From NCBI GenBank assembly GCA_046233135.1, contig JBJXHN010000006.1, positions 248,001 through 312,000 on the forward strand: a stretch of DNA of 64,000 nucleotides, in the 5' to 3' direction. Of the stretch, positions 27,385 through 35,223 are shown piece after piece. The notes beneath the pieces are model-generated. The model worked only from the letters and a program-made list of their open reading frames with translations, ran no database searches and was not told the origin of the DNA. The stretch comes from JBJXHN01 sp046233135. GTDB taxonomy: Bacteria > Pseudomonadota > Alphaproteobacteria > Rhodospirillales > Rhodospirillaceae. How positions within the stretch are numbered: the first letter of the stretch is position 1; every line of letters starts with the position of its first letter. Position numbers and translations under genes: made by a program.

Positions 27385-29292
27385 ATGAAGGACGCTGATA
27401 CGCCGCCGACGCAAATTCCCTTTGGCCCCTCCCGCCGCCCGTGGGCCGATCAGGTACCCCCGCTGGCCCGCGATGATGCGGGGGGCTGGCTGATTTCCCC
27501 GCCGTCGGCGGATCCGGCGGTGGTTTATGCCCGCCGCAATTTCCAGTTTCCCGAACAGATCAAGGCCGTGCCCACCACCGACGTGGAACTGCCCCCGATC
27601 GGCACCACGAAAGAGCAGCGGGAAAGCACCCGGGGAACCATCGGCGATTACATCACCGTGCAGCGGGAAAATTTCCTGGGCTATCAGACCGAGATGCGGT
27701 TCGACTACTCGGAAACCCTGGCGCCTTATCTGAACGTCTTGCTGAACAACATCGGCGACCCGTTCGTTGACGGCTATTTCACGGTCAATGCCAAGTTCAC
27801 GGAACGCTCGGTCCTCGATTTCTATGCCTCGCTGTGGAATGCGATCTGGCCCAGCGAAGGCCCGTATTACGACGACACCACCGACACCTACTACAAGGGC
27901 AACCCGGAAAGCTACTGGGGCTATGTGCTGACCATGGGGTCCAGCGAAGGCAACCTGTATGGCATGCTCAATGCCCGGGACTATCTGCGCGGCCGCATGC
28001 TGCTGGAAGAGTTTGTCCTGAAAAAGGACAAGGACGGCGCAGACGTTGCGGTCAAGGAGCTGATCCTGTTCGAACCCGACGCGCCGGAAGACAATCCCAA
28101 TGCCTTTACACCTGTGGCTTTCTATTCGGAAGACACCCACTATTCGATTATCAAGGCGATGGGGGTTCTGGACATCGCCACCTTCTACGACCTTGGCCGC
28201 ACCCTGTTCCCGGGGGAATGTCCGATCGCGGGAGCGTGGAGTGACGATCCGGAAAACAAGAGCTGGCCGCCGGAAGTGCCCTCTGCCGGCCCGACGGCGG
28301 ATTGCCCCATCGGCCCCGGTTCGGTGGATCTGGACGCCCTGACCAAACTGGTGGAGTTCTTTGCCGCCAAGGGCTATCCGCCCATCGTGGTCTGCAACTA
28401 CGGCACCACCTTCAAGGGCGCCTATGACCCGGTAGAGGAAATCGGCGAGCGCCTGATGCCGATCCTGCGCAAATACGGTCTGGACGAGCGGATGGTGTAT
28501 CCTGATCCGGACGACAAGAGCATCCACCATGTGCGCACCGGCTACTGGTTCCACGTGGACGGCGCCCTGGGTGCATCCTACGGCAACTTCCTGCGCATGG
28601 CCCAGGAAGCGGGGCTGACCGATACGGCACCGCCGCGCTATGACTTCAGCCTGCCTTATGTGCATTCGGTGGTGACCAGCGGCCACAAGTGGCCGGGCGC
28701 GCCCTGGCCCACCGGTATCTACATGACCAAGCAGAAGTACATGGTGATGCCGCCGGACAACCCGGAGTATGTGGGTTCTCCGGATACCACTTTCGCGGGG
28801 TCCCGCAATGGTTTCTCGGCGATGATCCTGTGGCAGCATCTGGCGGAAACCAGCTACGACGCCATCACCGCCCGCGCCCTGAAGGCCCAGGAGGTGGCAG
28901 CCTATGCCATGGACGAACTGAAGAAGGTCTGCGCCCATTGGGTGAAGACGCAGGACATGGACCTGTGGCAGCAGCGCTCGCCCGAAGGTCTGTCGATCAT
29001 TTTCCGCCGGCCCAACGACGACATCGTCGCCAAGTACAGTCTGTGTACCGAAACGGTACAATCCCCGGATGGAGATGGAGAGCGGGTGTACGTCCACTTC
29101 TTCATCATGGGCGACGTGGAGAAGGAACTGGTCGACGCGATGATGGCGGACCTGATGGCGCCGAAAGCCTTCGTCCAGGCGGACTCGGTCAAGCCGCTGG
29201 TCAAAGCATCGGCGAATGTGGTGGCGAACAAGCCGCCGCGCCGGGGCCGCCGTATCTACCGCGTGCCCACGCGGGGCCGCGGCTTCCGCTGA
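27385..29292 (+). CDS. PLP-dependent group II decarboxylase (histidine/aromatic amino acid decarboxylase-like)
   Basis: The 635-residue protein has the group II decarboxylase core: MGSSEGNLYGMLNARDYL (cofactor-phosphate region), WFHVDGALGA with Asp392 to the pyridine nitrogen, and SGHKWPGAPWPTG with Lys435 as Schiff-base lysine. It is longer than typical bacterial histidine decarboxylases (~380) or Dopa/Glu decarboxylases (~480), with extra N-terminal sequence and a basic Pro/Arg-rich C-terminal tail (KPPRRGRRIYRVPTRGRGFR). A good GGAGAACAGGG site precedes the ATG. The gene stands alone. The substrate amino acid cannot be decided. Confidence 0.82.
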   Translation: MKDADTPPTQIPFGPSRRPWADQVPPLARDDAGGWLISPPSADPAVVYARRNFQFPEQIKAVPTTDVELPPIGTTKEQRESTRGTIGDYITVQRENFLGYQTEMRFDYSETLAPYLNVLLNNIGDPFVDGYFTVNAKFTERSVLDFYASLWNAIWPSEGPYYDDTTDTYYKGNPESYWGYVLTMGSSEGNLYGMLNARDYLRGRMLLEEFVLKKDKDGADVAVKELILFEPDAPEDNPNAFTPVAFYSEDTHYSIIKAMGVLDIATFYDLGRTLFPGECPIAGAWSDDPENKSWPPEVPSAGPTADCPIGPGSVDLDALTKLVEFFAAKGYPPIVVCNYGTTFKGAYDPVEEIGERLMPILRKYGLDERMVYPDPDDKSIHHVRTGYWFHVDGALGASYGNFLRMAQEAGLTDTAPPRYDFSLPYVHSVVTSGHKWPGAPWPTGIYMTKQKYMVMPPDNPEYVGSPDTTFAGSRNGFSAMILWQHLAETSYDAITARALKAQEVAAYAMDELKKVCAHWVKTQDMDLWQQRSPEGLSIIFRRPNDDIVAKYSLCTETVQSPDGDGERVYVHFFIMGDVEKELVDAMMADLMAPKAFVQADSVKPLVKASANVVANKPPRRGRRIYRVPTRGRGFR

Positions 29293-29300
29293 TCGAAGAG

Positions 29301-29327
29301 GGGCGCCCCGTCTCGGCGGGGCGTCCC
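29301..29327. terminator. Hairpin between convergent decarboxylase and pabC genes
   Basis: CGCCCCG (29304-29310) pairs with CGGGGCG (29317-29323), with flanking GGG/CCC able to extend the stem past one bulged base. It lies in the 54-bp gap between the ends of two convergent genes. There is no strong T tract on either side, so termination strength is uncertain. Confidence 0.5.
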
Positions 29328-29346
29328 ATTTCGGTAAGCGCATCGA

Positions 29347-30147
29347 TCACACTGTCACCCGTTCCAACATCCAGGCTACTTCTGTCCCACCATTCCCCAA
29401 CGCCTTTCCCTCCAGTTCCGCCACCGGCCGCATGCCAGCGCTGTTGGTCAGGACCATGGCGTCAGCGCGGCGCAGGTCGTCGGGGGTCAGTGGGGCTTCG
29501 GAAACCTCCGGGCAGCCTTGCAGGATCAGGGCGCGGGCGATGCCGGGCAGGGCGCCGTCGCAAAGCGGCGGGGTGAACAGGCGGCCGTCCAGCTGCACAA
29601 CCAGATTGGCGATGGTGGTCTCCGCCACCCGGCCGGCCGTGTTCAGCAGCACGGCGTCGTCGCACCCCCGGTCCGCAGCCTCCTGCCGGGCCAAGATATT
29701 ATCCAGGTAGTTCAGGGACTTGATGCCGGCCAGCGGAGAATGTTCGTTGCGGCGGGTGACCGTGGCGATGATCAGCCGCGCCGGGGCCGGGGGTGCGGGG
29801 CCGGTCGGGGCGGCGGTGATCAGCACCGTCGGTCGGGGCTTCACCGGTGGCAGCACCCCCCGGGGGCCGATGCCGCGACTGACCGTCAGGCGAGCCAGAC
29901 CATCCGCAACCCCGGCTGCCGTTGCCAGTACGGTGATGGCCTCGGTCAACGTGGTGTCTTCATAGGGGATGGGGAGCCTCAGCACCGCCGTGCCCCGATG
30001 CAGGCGGGCCAGGTGGCGATCCATGTGGCAGGGCCGGCCGTCGCGCAGGCGCAGGGTCTCGAACAGGCCGTCGCCCAGGGTGAAGCCTCGATCGGCGGGA
30101 TCCAGGGCCGGAGTTTCGGTCAGGGTGCCGTTCAGCCAGACGACCAT
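29347..30147 (-). CDS. pabC: Aminotransferase class IV, probably 4-amino-4-deoxychorismate lyase (PabC)
   Basis: The 266-residue protein has the class IV fold. The start MVVWLNG and the motif DRGFTLGDGLFETLRLRDGRP are typical, as is the PLP lysine in GIKSLNYLDNILARQEA (Lys143), with VAETTIANLV following. PabC splits aminodeoxychorismate to p-aminobenzoate and pyruvate in folate synthesis. ATG at 30147 lies inside the end of pabB (16-bp overlap), which supports both the start and the function. D-amino-acid or branched-chain transaminases share the fold, but the context favours PabC. Confidence 0.88.
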   Translation of the reverse strand: MVVWLNGTLTETPALDPADRGFTLGDGLFETLRLRDGRPCHMDRHLARLHRGTAVLRLPIPYEDTTLTEAITVLATAAGVADGLARLTVSRGIGPRGVLPPVKPRPTVLITAAPTGPAPPAPARLIIATVTRRNEHSPLAGIKSLNYLDNILARQEAADRGCDDAVLLNTAGRVAETTIANLVVQLDGRLFTPPLCDGALPGIARALILQGCPEVSEAPLTPDDLRRADAMVLTNSAGMRPVAELEGKALGNGGTEVAWMLERVTV

Positions 30148-31532
30148 GGGGCTTCCCGCTCCGTTACATTTCGGATCCCCAGGGCAGCCAGGGCCGGGGC
30201 GACCTTCGTCATCATTTCTGCGTATTCGGCGGCGGGATCGCTGTCGGCGACGATGCCGCCGCCGGCCTGGGCGATGATCTGCTCCGGGGTCAGGCTGAGC
30301 GCCCGGATGACGATGCTGGTGTCCATCGCCCCGTCGAAACCGATCCAGCCTACCGCCCCGCAATACGCGCCGCGTGGCGCCGGCTCCAGTTCGTCGATGA
30401 TCTCCATGGCGCGCACCTTGGGGGCGCCGGTGATCGACCCGCCGGGGAAGGTCGCCCGCAGCAGGTCCACCGCCCCGAGCCCGGGCCGCAACTGCCCTTC
30501 GATCACCGAAACCAGGTGATGGACGGTGGCGTAGCTTTCCACCGCATGCAGCGCCGGCACCCGCACGCTGCCCACGGCGGCGACCCGGCCGATGTCGTTG
30601 CGCAGCAGGTCGGTGATCATCAGGTTTTCCGCCCGGTCCTTCTCGCTGGCGGCCAGGGCGGCGGCCAGGGCGCTGTCCTCGGCTGGGTCGGTGGAGCGGG
30701 GGCGGGTGCCCTTGATCGGCCGGGCCTCGATACGGCCCGTGGCGTCCAGGGACAGGAAGCGTTCCGGGGAGGCGCTGGCCAGGGTCAGATCCTCGCCCAG
30801 CCGCAGGAAGGCGGCGAAGGGGGCGGGGTTGGCGACACGCAGGCGGCGGTAGACGTCGAAATCCCCAAGTCCCGGCGGACGGTCCACCACGAAGCGCTGG
30901 GTCATATTGGCCTGGAAGATGTCGCCGGCGTGGATGTAGTCGATGATCCGCTGCACCCGTTGCAGATAACCCGCCCGGCTCAGGTCCGGCCGGCAGGTCA
31001 GGAATGGCGGGTCGGCCAGGGGAGGCAGGGGCGGGGGGGCTGCCAGCGCCCGGGCAAAGGCTTCGGCACGAGGCATGGCGTCAGGGCGGGCGGCGAGCAC
31101 CCAGGCCCGGCCCCTATGCCGGTCGAAGGCGGCAACCACATCGTAGATGCCCACGGCCATCTCCACCTGACCGGCGGTATGGCGGGCAGGCGCCCGTTCC
31201 AGGTGGCGCCCCAACTCGTAGGCGAAAAGCCCCGCCGCGCCGCCGGCAAAGGGCACGGGGAAGGTCTCCGCCACCGTACCAGGGAGCGGTCGCGGGACGG
31301 CGGCCAGGGTTTCGGCCAGCACCGTAAAGGGACCGACGGACACGGGGAGGCCGTCGCGCAGCACGGTGCCGTCCCGGGCGAGCAGGGTGTGCAGGGGATC
31401 GCGCAGCAGGAAGGCATGGCGGTGCCCCGCCGTATCCGGGCCACCACTGTCCAGCAGCATGGTCCAGGGATCATCCGCCCACGCTGCGGTGGCGGCCAGG
31501 GGATCCACGAAGGGGATCTCGATAACGGGCAT
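30132..31532 (-). CDS. pabB: Aminodeoxychorismate synthase component I (PabB)
   Basis: The 466-residue protein belongs to the chorismate-utilising family. The catalytic half shows DIFQANMTQRF, PERFLSLD, RPIKGTRPRS, the Mg/active-site stretch NLMITDLLRNDIGRVA and PGGSITGAPKVRAMEIIDELE. It makes 4-amino-4-deoxychorismate from chorismate with ammonia from PabA. The PIKGT motif marks PabB-type enzymes that form a covalent Lys intermediate. The ATG at 31532 is preferred; TTG at 31538 would add two residues. It is coupled to pabC. No pabA is in the window. Confidence 0.92.
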   Translation of the reverse strand: MPVIEIPFVDPLAATAAWADDPWTMLLDSGGPDTAGHRHAFLLRDPLHTLLARDGTVLRDGLPVSVGPFTVLAETLAAVPRPLPGTVAETFPVPFAGGAAGLFAYELGRHLERAPARHTAGQVEMAVGIYDVVAAFDRHRGRAWVLAARPDAMPRAEAFARALAAPPPLPPLADPPFLTCRPDLSRAGYLQRVQRIIDYIHAGDIFQANMTQRFVVDRPPGLGDFDVYRRLRVANPAPFAAFLRLGEDLTLASASPERFLSLDATGRIEARPIKGTRPRSTDPAEDSALAAALAASEKDRAENLMITDLLRNDIGRVAAVGSVRVPALHAVESYATVHHLVSVIEGQLRPGLGAVDLLRATFPGGSITGAPKVRAMEIIDELEPAPRGAYCGAVGWIGFDGAMDTSIVIRALSLTPEQIIAQAGGGIVADSDPAAEYAEMMTKVAPALAALGIRNVTEREAPWSSG

Positions 31533-31627
31533 CGGCAAGGACTGGAAGCAGCGGAAAGGGAGCTCCCAGGGAAGCCGCTTCCGGCAGGCAGGTCAAGGGG
31601 CTCGGTCGGGGGGCTCATCATCCCCGT

Positions 31628-34357
31628 TTATCCGATGGGCAGTCGTACTTCGAAGGTGGAGCCCCGGGAATCCGATTTTGCCAGCACCAGGTCGCCACCA
31701 CAGGCCCGGGCGATCTGGCGGGAGATGGCTAGCCCCAGTCCGGCGCCCTTGGCTTTGCCGGCCCGGTCTTCCCACCCCCGGGAGAATTTGGTGAATAGGG
31801 TATCCTGGTCGCCGGCGGCGATGCCCGGGCCATTGTCGCGGACACTGATGCAGACCATGGTGGTTTCTGCCTGGATCACCCGCCCCCGGCGGACGGACAC
31901 TTCCGGCGCCGGGCCGTCGTTGAACTTGATGGCATTGGACAGCAGGTTGATGAACACCTGCTTCAGCCGGTCCGGGTCCCCGTGCACCACTAGCGGTCCC
32001 GGCCCGAGGTCCACAGAAATCCGCGCCCTGTGGCTTTCGGCCAGTCCGCCCATGGCAGCCGCAGCTTCATGTATGGTGGCTGCCAGATCGGTGGCGGTGA
32101 TTGCCCAGTCGATATCCCCCTGTTCCATGCGGCCGAGGTCCAGGATCTCGTCCAGCAGCCGGGTCAGGCGCTTGCTCTCGTGCTCGATGATGCTGAGGAA
32201 GCGGGTCCGCCGCTCCAGCGAGATATTCGGGTCGGACACCAGAATCTCGGCGAAGGAGCGGATGGAGGTCATCGGCGTGCGCAGCTCGTGGCTGACCTGG
32301 CTGAGGAAGTCGTCCTTCCGGCGGTCCAGGGCGGTCAGTTGTTCGTTGGCCCGGCGCAGCTCGGCGGCGGTGCGTTCCAGTTCCCGCGATTTCTGCTCCA
32401 GCTCCCGGCTGTGCAGGATGGCCTGTTTGGTTTCGTTGAGGATGGCGATCACCGCATCCACGCTGAGCCGCTCGCCGGTGGCGATGCGCGAAACCATATG
32501 CCGGGCCGATGCGGCACCGATGCTGCCCGCCAACTCGCGTTCCACATCGGTGATGAAGCGCGCGTCGGCCATGGGCAGGTGCCCATTCTTGCCCTGGCGC
32601 GCCGCCTCGTCGCGGAAGATGGCATAGGCGCGCTCCTCGCCCAGGATGTTGCGGGTCACCCGATAAAGATCTTCGGCGGTGGCGGAGCGGGGCAGGGCGG
32701 GTTCGAACCGGCGGTCAGTGCGCTGGAAGACATCGACGAACATCGCGCTTTGCAGGCTTTCCATGGCCGACGGCCGGCTGGCCAGGGATCCCAGGGTCAG
32801 GGCCGCTACGTTGGTGCTGAGGCTCCAGAAGACGGCGTGGGCCAGGTCGTCCCAATCGCCGGTGCCGAACAGGGCCGTGGGGCGTAGGAAATCGATGTCC
32901 CAGGGGCCGTGGCTCACCAGGGTCTCGAAGGCCCAGCCGGCGTCGGCAAAACTGGGCACCAGCATGGTCCAGGCCCACACGACCGAGCCGGCCACCAGAC
33001 CCAGGGTGGCGCCCATGCCCGTCGCTCGCCGCCAGTAGACGGCGGCCATCAGCGCCGGCAGGAACTGGGCGGCTCCAGCGAAGGAAATCAGGCCGATGGA
33101 GGCCAGCGCGTTCGAAGATCCCGCCGCCCGGTAATAGAGGAAACCCAGCCCCAGGATCACGCCGATGCTCAAGCGGCGCGAGGAAAGCAGGGCGCCGGCC
33201 AGATCGCTGCGCCCCCGGCCCCGGGCAGCGGGCAGGCGCAGCAGCAGGGGCATCACCAGGTGATTGGAAACCATGATGGACAAGGCGATGCTGGCGACGA
33301 TGACCATGGAGGTCGCCGCCGACAGCCCACCGATAAAAGCCAGCACCGCCAACTCTTCGCGTCCGGCGGCCAGGGGAACGGTCAGCACGAACAGGTCGGG
33401 GTTGGCGGTTTCCGGCTGGGTGATCAGGCCACCGATGGCAATGGGCACCACGAACAGGCAGATCACGAGCAGATACAGGGGAAAGGCCCAGGACGCGGCG
33501 GCCAGATGGCGTTCATCGGCGTTTTCGACAATGGCGACCTGGAACTGACGGGGCAGGCAGACCACGGCGGCGGCGGCCAGGACGGTCATCGCCACCCAGC
33601 GGCCGGTGATGCCGTCGGGCAGGCCCATCAGCCGCTCCACCGCCGGGTTCCAGGTCGCAGCATTGAACAGGCTGGCGGGGCCGTCGTGAACATAGAACAG
33701 GGCGAACAGGCCGATGGTCACCAGGGCCAGCAGCTTGACCAGAGATTCGAAGGCAATGGCGGCGACCACGCCGGGGTGGCGTTCGTCCGCGCCCAGGTTG
33801 CGGGTGCCGAACAGGATGACGAAGGTGACCATCAGGATCGCCGCCCAGAAGGCCGTGTCGGCGAGCAGGGGCCGGGATCCCGGCGGGCTGTCCGGCAGGA
33901 TGGTGCCGCCGGTGGTCAATGCGTCGAAACTGGTCGCCACGGCCTTCAATTGCAGGGCGATGTAGGGGGTGGTACTGACCACCGCGATCAGGGTGACCAG
34001 GGCGGAGAGAAGGGCGCTTTTGCCGAAGCGGGCCGAGATGAAGTCGGCGATGGAGGTGATGCGCTGGGTCTTGCACACCCGGGCCAGCTTGCGCAGCAGG
34101 AACCACCAGCCAATGAAGACCATGGTCGGGCCGCTGTAGATGGTCAGGAACTCCAGCCCGCTGCGGGCGGCCGAACCCACGGCGCCGTAAAACGTCCACG
34201 AGGTGCAATAGACGGCCAGGGACAGGGTGTAAACCAGCGGCGAAGAGACGAAGCGCGCTCCCCCCTGGTCGGCCTTGCGATCGCTGATGAAGGCCAGCAC
34301 GAACAGTCCGCCGAGGTACAGGCCGGCGACCAGAACCACCAGGCCCGTATCAACCAT
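31628..34357 (-). CDS. Na+/solute symporter-like sensor histidine kinase (CbrA-type SSS-HK fusion)
   Basis: The 909-residue protein has an N-terminal sodium:solute-symporter-like domain with about 13 membrane segments (residues about 5-500, beginning MVDTGLVVLVAGLYLGGLFVLAFISDRKAD). A cytoplasmic linker and coiled coil follow (about 600-680). HisKA carries His690 in QVSHELRTPMTSIRSFAEIL, then HATPase_c (NLLSNAIKFN, DNGPGIAAG, GAGLGLAI). The symporter domain probably senses or moves a solute. ATG at 34357 overlaps the end of the small membrane-protein gene. CbrA-type kinases govern carbon/nitrogen use. The nearby single-domain response regulator is the likely partner. Confidence 0.9.
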   Translation of the reverse strand: MVDTGLVVLVAGLYLGGLFVLAFISDRKADQGGARFVSSPLVYTLSLAVYCTSWTFYGAVGSAARSGLEFLTIYSGPTMVFIGWWFLLRKLARVCKTQRITSIADFISARFGKSALLSALVTLIAVVSTTPYIALQLKAVATSFDALTTGGTILPDSPPGSRPLLADTAFWAAILMVTFVILFGTRNLGADERHPGVVAAIAFESLVKLLALVTIGLFALFYVHDGPASLFNAATWNPAVERLMGLPDGITGRWVAMTVLAAAAVVCLPRQFQVAIVENADERHLAAASWAFPLYLLVICLFVVPIAIGGLITQPETANPDLFVLTVPLAAGREELAVLAFIGGLSAATSMVIVASIALSIMVSNHLVMPLLLRLPAARGRGRSDLAGALLSSRRLSIGVILGLGFLYYRAAGSSNALASIGLISFAGAAQFLPALMAAVYWRRATGMGATLGLVAGSVVWAWTMLVPSFADAGWAFETLVSHGPWDIDFLRPTALFGTGDWDDLAHAVFWSLSTNVAALTLGSLASRPSAMESLQSAMFVDVFQRTDRRFEPALPRSATAEDLYRVTRNILGEERAYAIFRDEAARQGKNGHLPMADARFITDVERELAGSIGAASARHMVSRIATGERLSVDAVIAILNETKQAILHSRELEQKSRELERTAAELRRANEQLTALDRRKDDFLSQVSHELRTPMTSIRSFAEILVSDPNISLERRTRFLSIIEHESKRLTRLLDEILDLGRMEQGDIDWAITATDLAATIHEAAAAMGGLAESHRARISVDLGPGPLVVHGDPDRLKQVFINLLSNAIKFNDGPAPEVSVRRGRVIQAETTMVCISVRDNGPGIAAGDQDTLFTKFSRGWEDRAGKAKGAGLGLAISRQIARACGGDLVLAKSDSRGSTFEVRLPIG

Positions 34358-34691
34358 CCCCCGGCTCCCGTCTGGCGGCGGGGGGCGGGGGCAGGGCGGG
34401 CTGACGGCGGCCGGGTCCACCGGGAGAGCGCCGACCCTCGTCCCCCATATGGCGGCACAGGCGATGGGCGAGCAAGGCGGCCAGCGCCACCGCCCCCGTC
34501 CAGACCACAAGGATGTACAGATAGAGGATCGGCAATCCCCACAGCGTCACCGGCTGATCGGCGATGCCGATCACCGGCGGCAGCAGCAACAGGAAACCGC
34601 CCAGGCTCAGCGCGAGTACCCCGTCGCTGAGCCTGGGATCGGGCGGCGGCGGGGGAGGCTCGGACGGGGGAGGAGGGGCTGGGGCGCGCAT
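34350..34691 (-). CDS. Small two-helix membrane protein coupled to the symporter-kinase
   Basis: The 113-residue protein has a Pro-rich N-terminus, TM1 (GVLALSLGGFLLLLPPVIGI), a short loop ending TLWGLPILYLYIL, TM2 (YILVVWTGAVALAALLAHRL) and an Arg/Pro-rich tail. Its stop overlaps the kinase start by 8 bp, so the two are translated together. By size and position it may be an accessory subunit of the symporter domain, like the small subunits next to some solute:sodium symporters. No family was recognised with certainty. Confidence 0.75.
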   Translation of the reverse strand: MRAPAPPPPSEPPPPPPDPRLSDGVLALSLGGFLLLLPPVIGIADQPVTLWGLPILYLYILVVWTGAVALAALLAHRLCRHMGDEGRRSPGGPGRRQPALPPPPAARREPGDG

Positions 34692-34705
34692 GGCGATACC
34701 GCCGC

Positions 34706-35101
34706 TCAGCCGGGCTCTGCGGGGCTCTGCGGGCTGACCAGGCGGTTGACCCGGGCGATCAGGTCGGCATTGGAAAACGGTTTGGTGACGAAATCGTCAG
34801 CCCCGAGGTCAAGCATGCGCTGGCGATCGGCTTCCTGCCCCTTGGCGGTCAGCACCATCACCGGCAGCTTGGCCAGGGCGGGGGTGCCGCGGATGCGTCG
34901 CAGCACATCGAAGCCGTTGGACACGGGGATCATCGCGTCCAGCACCAGCAGGTCGGGCGGATCGGCCGACACGTGGTGCAGGGCCGCCCCGCCGTCGGAG
35001 ACCGCGTGGACGGTGAAGCCTTCCCGGGTCAGCAGGAAGGTTAGGGATTCGACGATAAAAGGCTCATCTTCAGCGATGAGTATCCGGATTGCACTTGCCA
35101 T
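34706..35101 (-). CDS. Single-domain response regulator (CheY-like)
   Basis: The 131-residue protein is a receiver domain only: acidic pocket EDE, phospho-Asp in LLVLDAMIPVSNG, Thr in VLTAKG and Lys in FVTKPFSNADLIARV. ATG at 35101 has AGGGAG 7 bp upstream; longer in-frame starts add unconserved sequence. It is 14 bp upstream of the small membrane protein and the symporter-kinase on the same strand, so it is probably co-transcribed. With no output domain it must act by protein contact. Confidence 0.9.
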   Translation of the reverse strand: MASAIRILIAEDEPFIVESLTFLLTREGFTVHAVSDGGAALHHVSADPPDLLVLDAMIPVSNGFDVLRRIRGTPALAKLPVMVLTAKGQEADRQRMLDLGADDFVTKPFSNADLIARVNRLVSPQSPAEPG

Positions 35102-35223
35102 GAACGCTCCCTTTAGCCGGCGGGTGGCGGTTTGTCCGCTCGTGGTTTCCCGGATCCGGCTCACCTGCGGAGATTGTTCCCCTCCGTCCGGCGAGGCGGC
35201 AGTGTGCCACATTTACCGATGAA

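Noticed and set aside
27217..29343. A 708-residue minus-strand frame opposite the PLP decarboxylase
   Set aside because: It contains no motif, and the opposite strand has a complete decarboxylase with its PLP lysine.
32695..32720. GGTTCGAAC-like string that could suggest a tRNA T-loop
   Set aside because: It lies inside the symporter-kinase coding sequence and no acceptor or anticodon stems can be formed around it.
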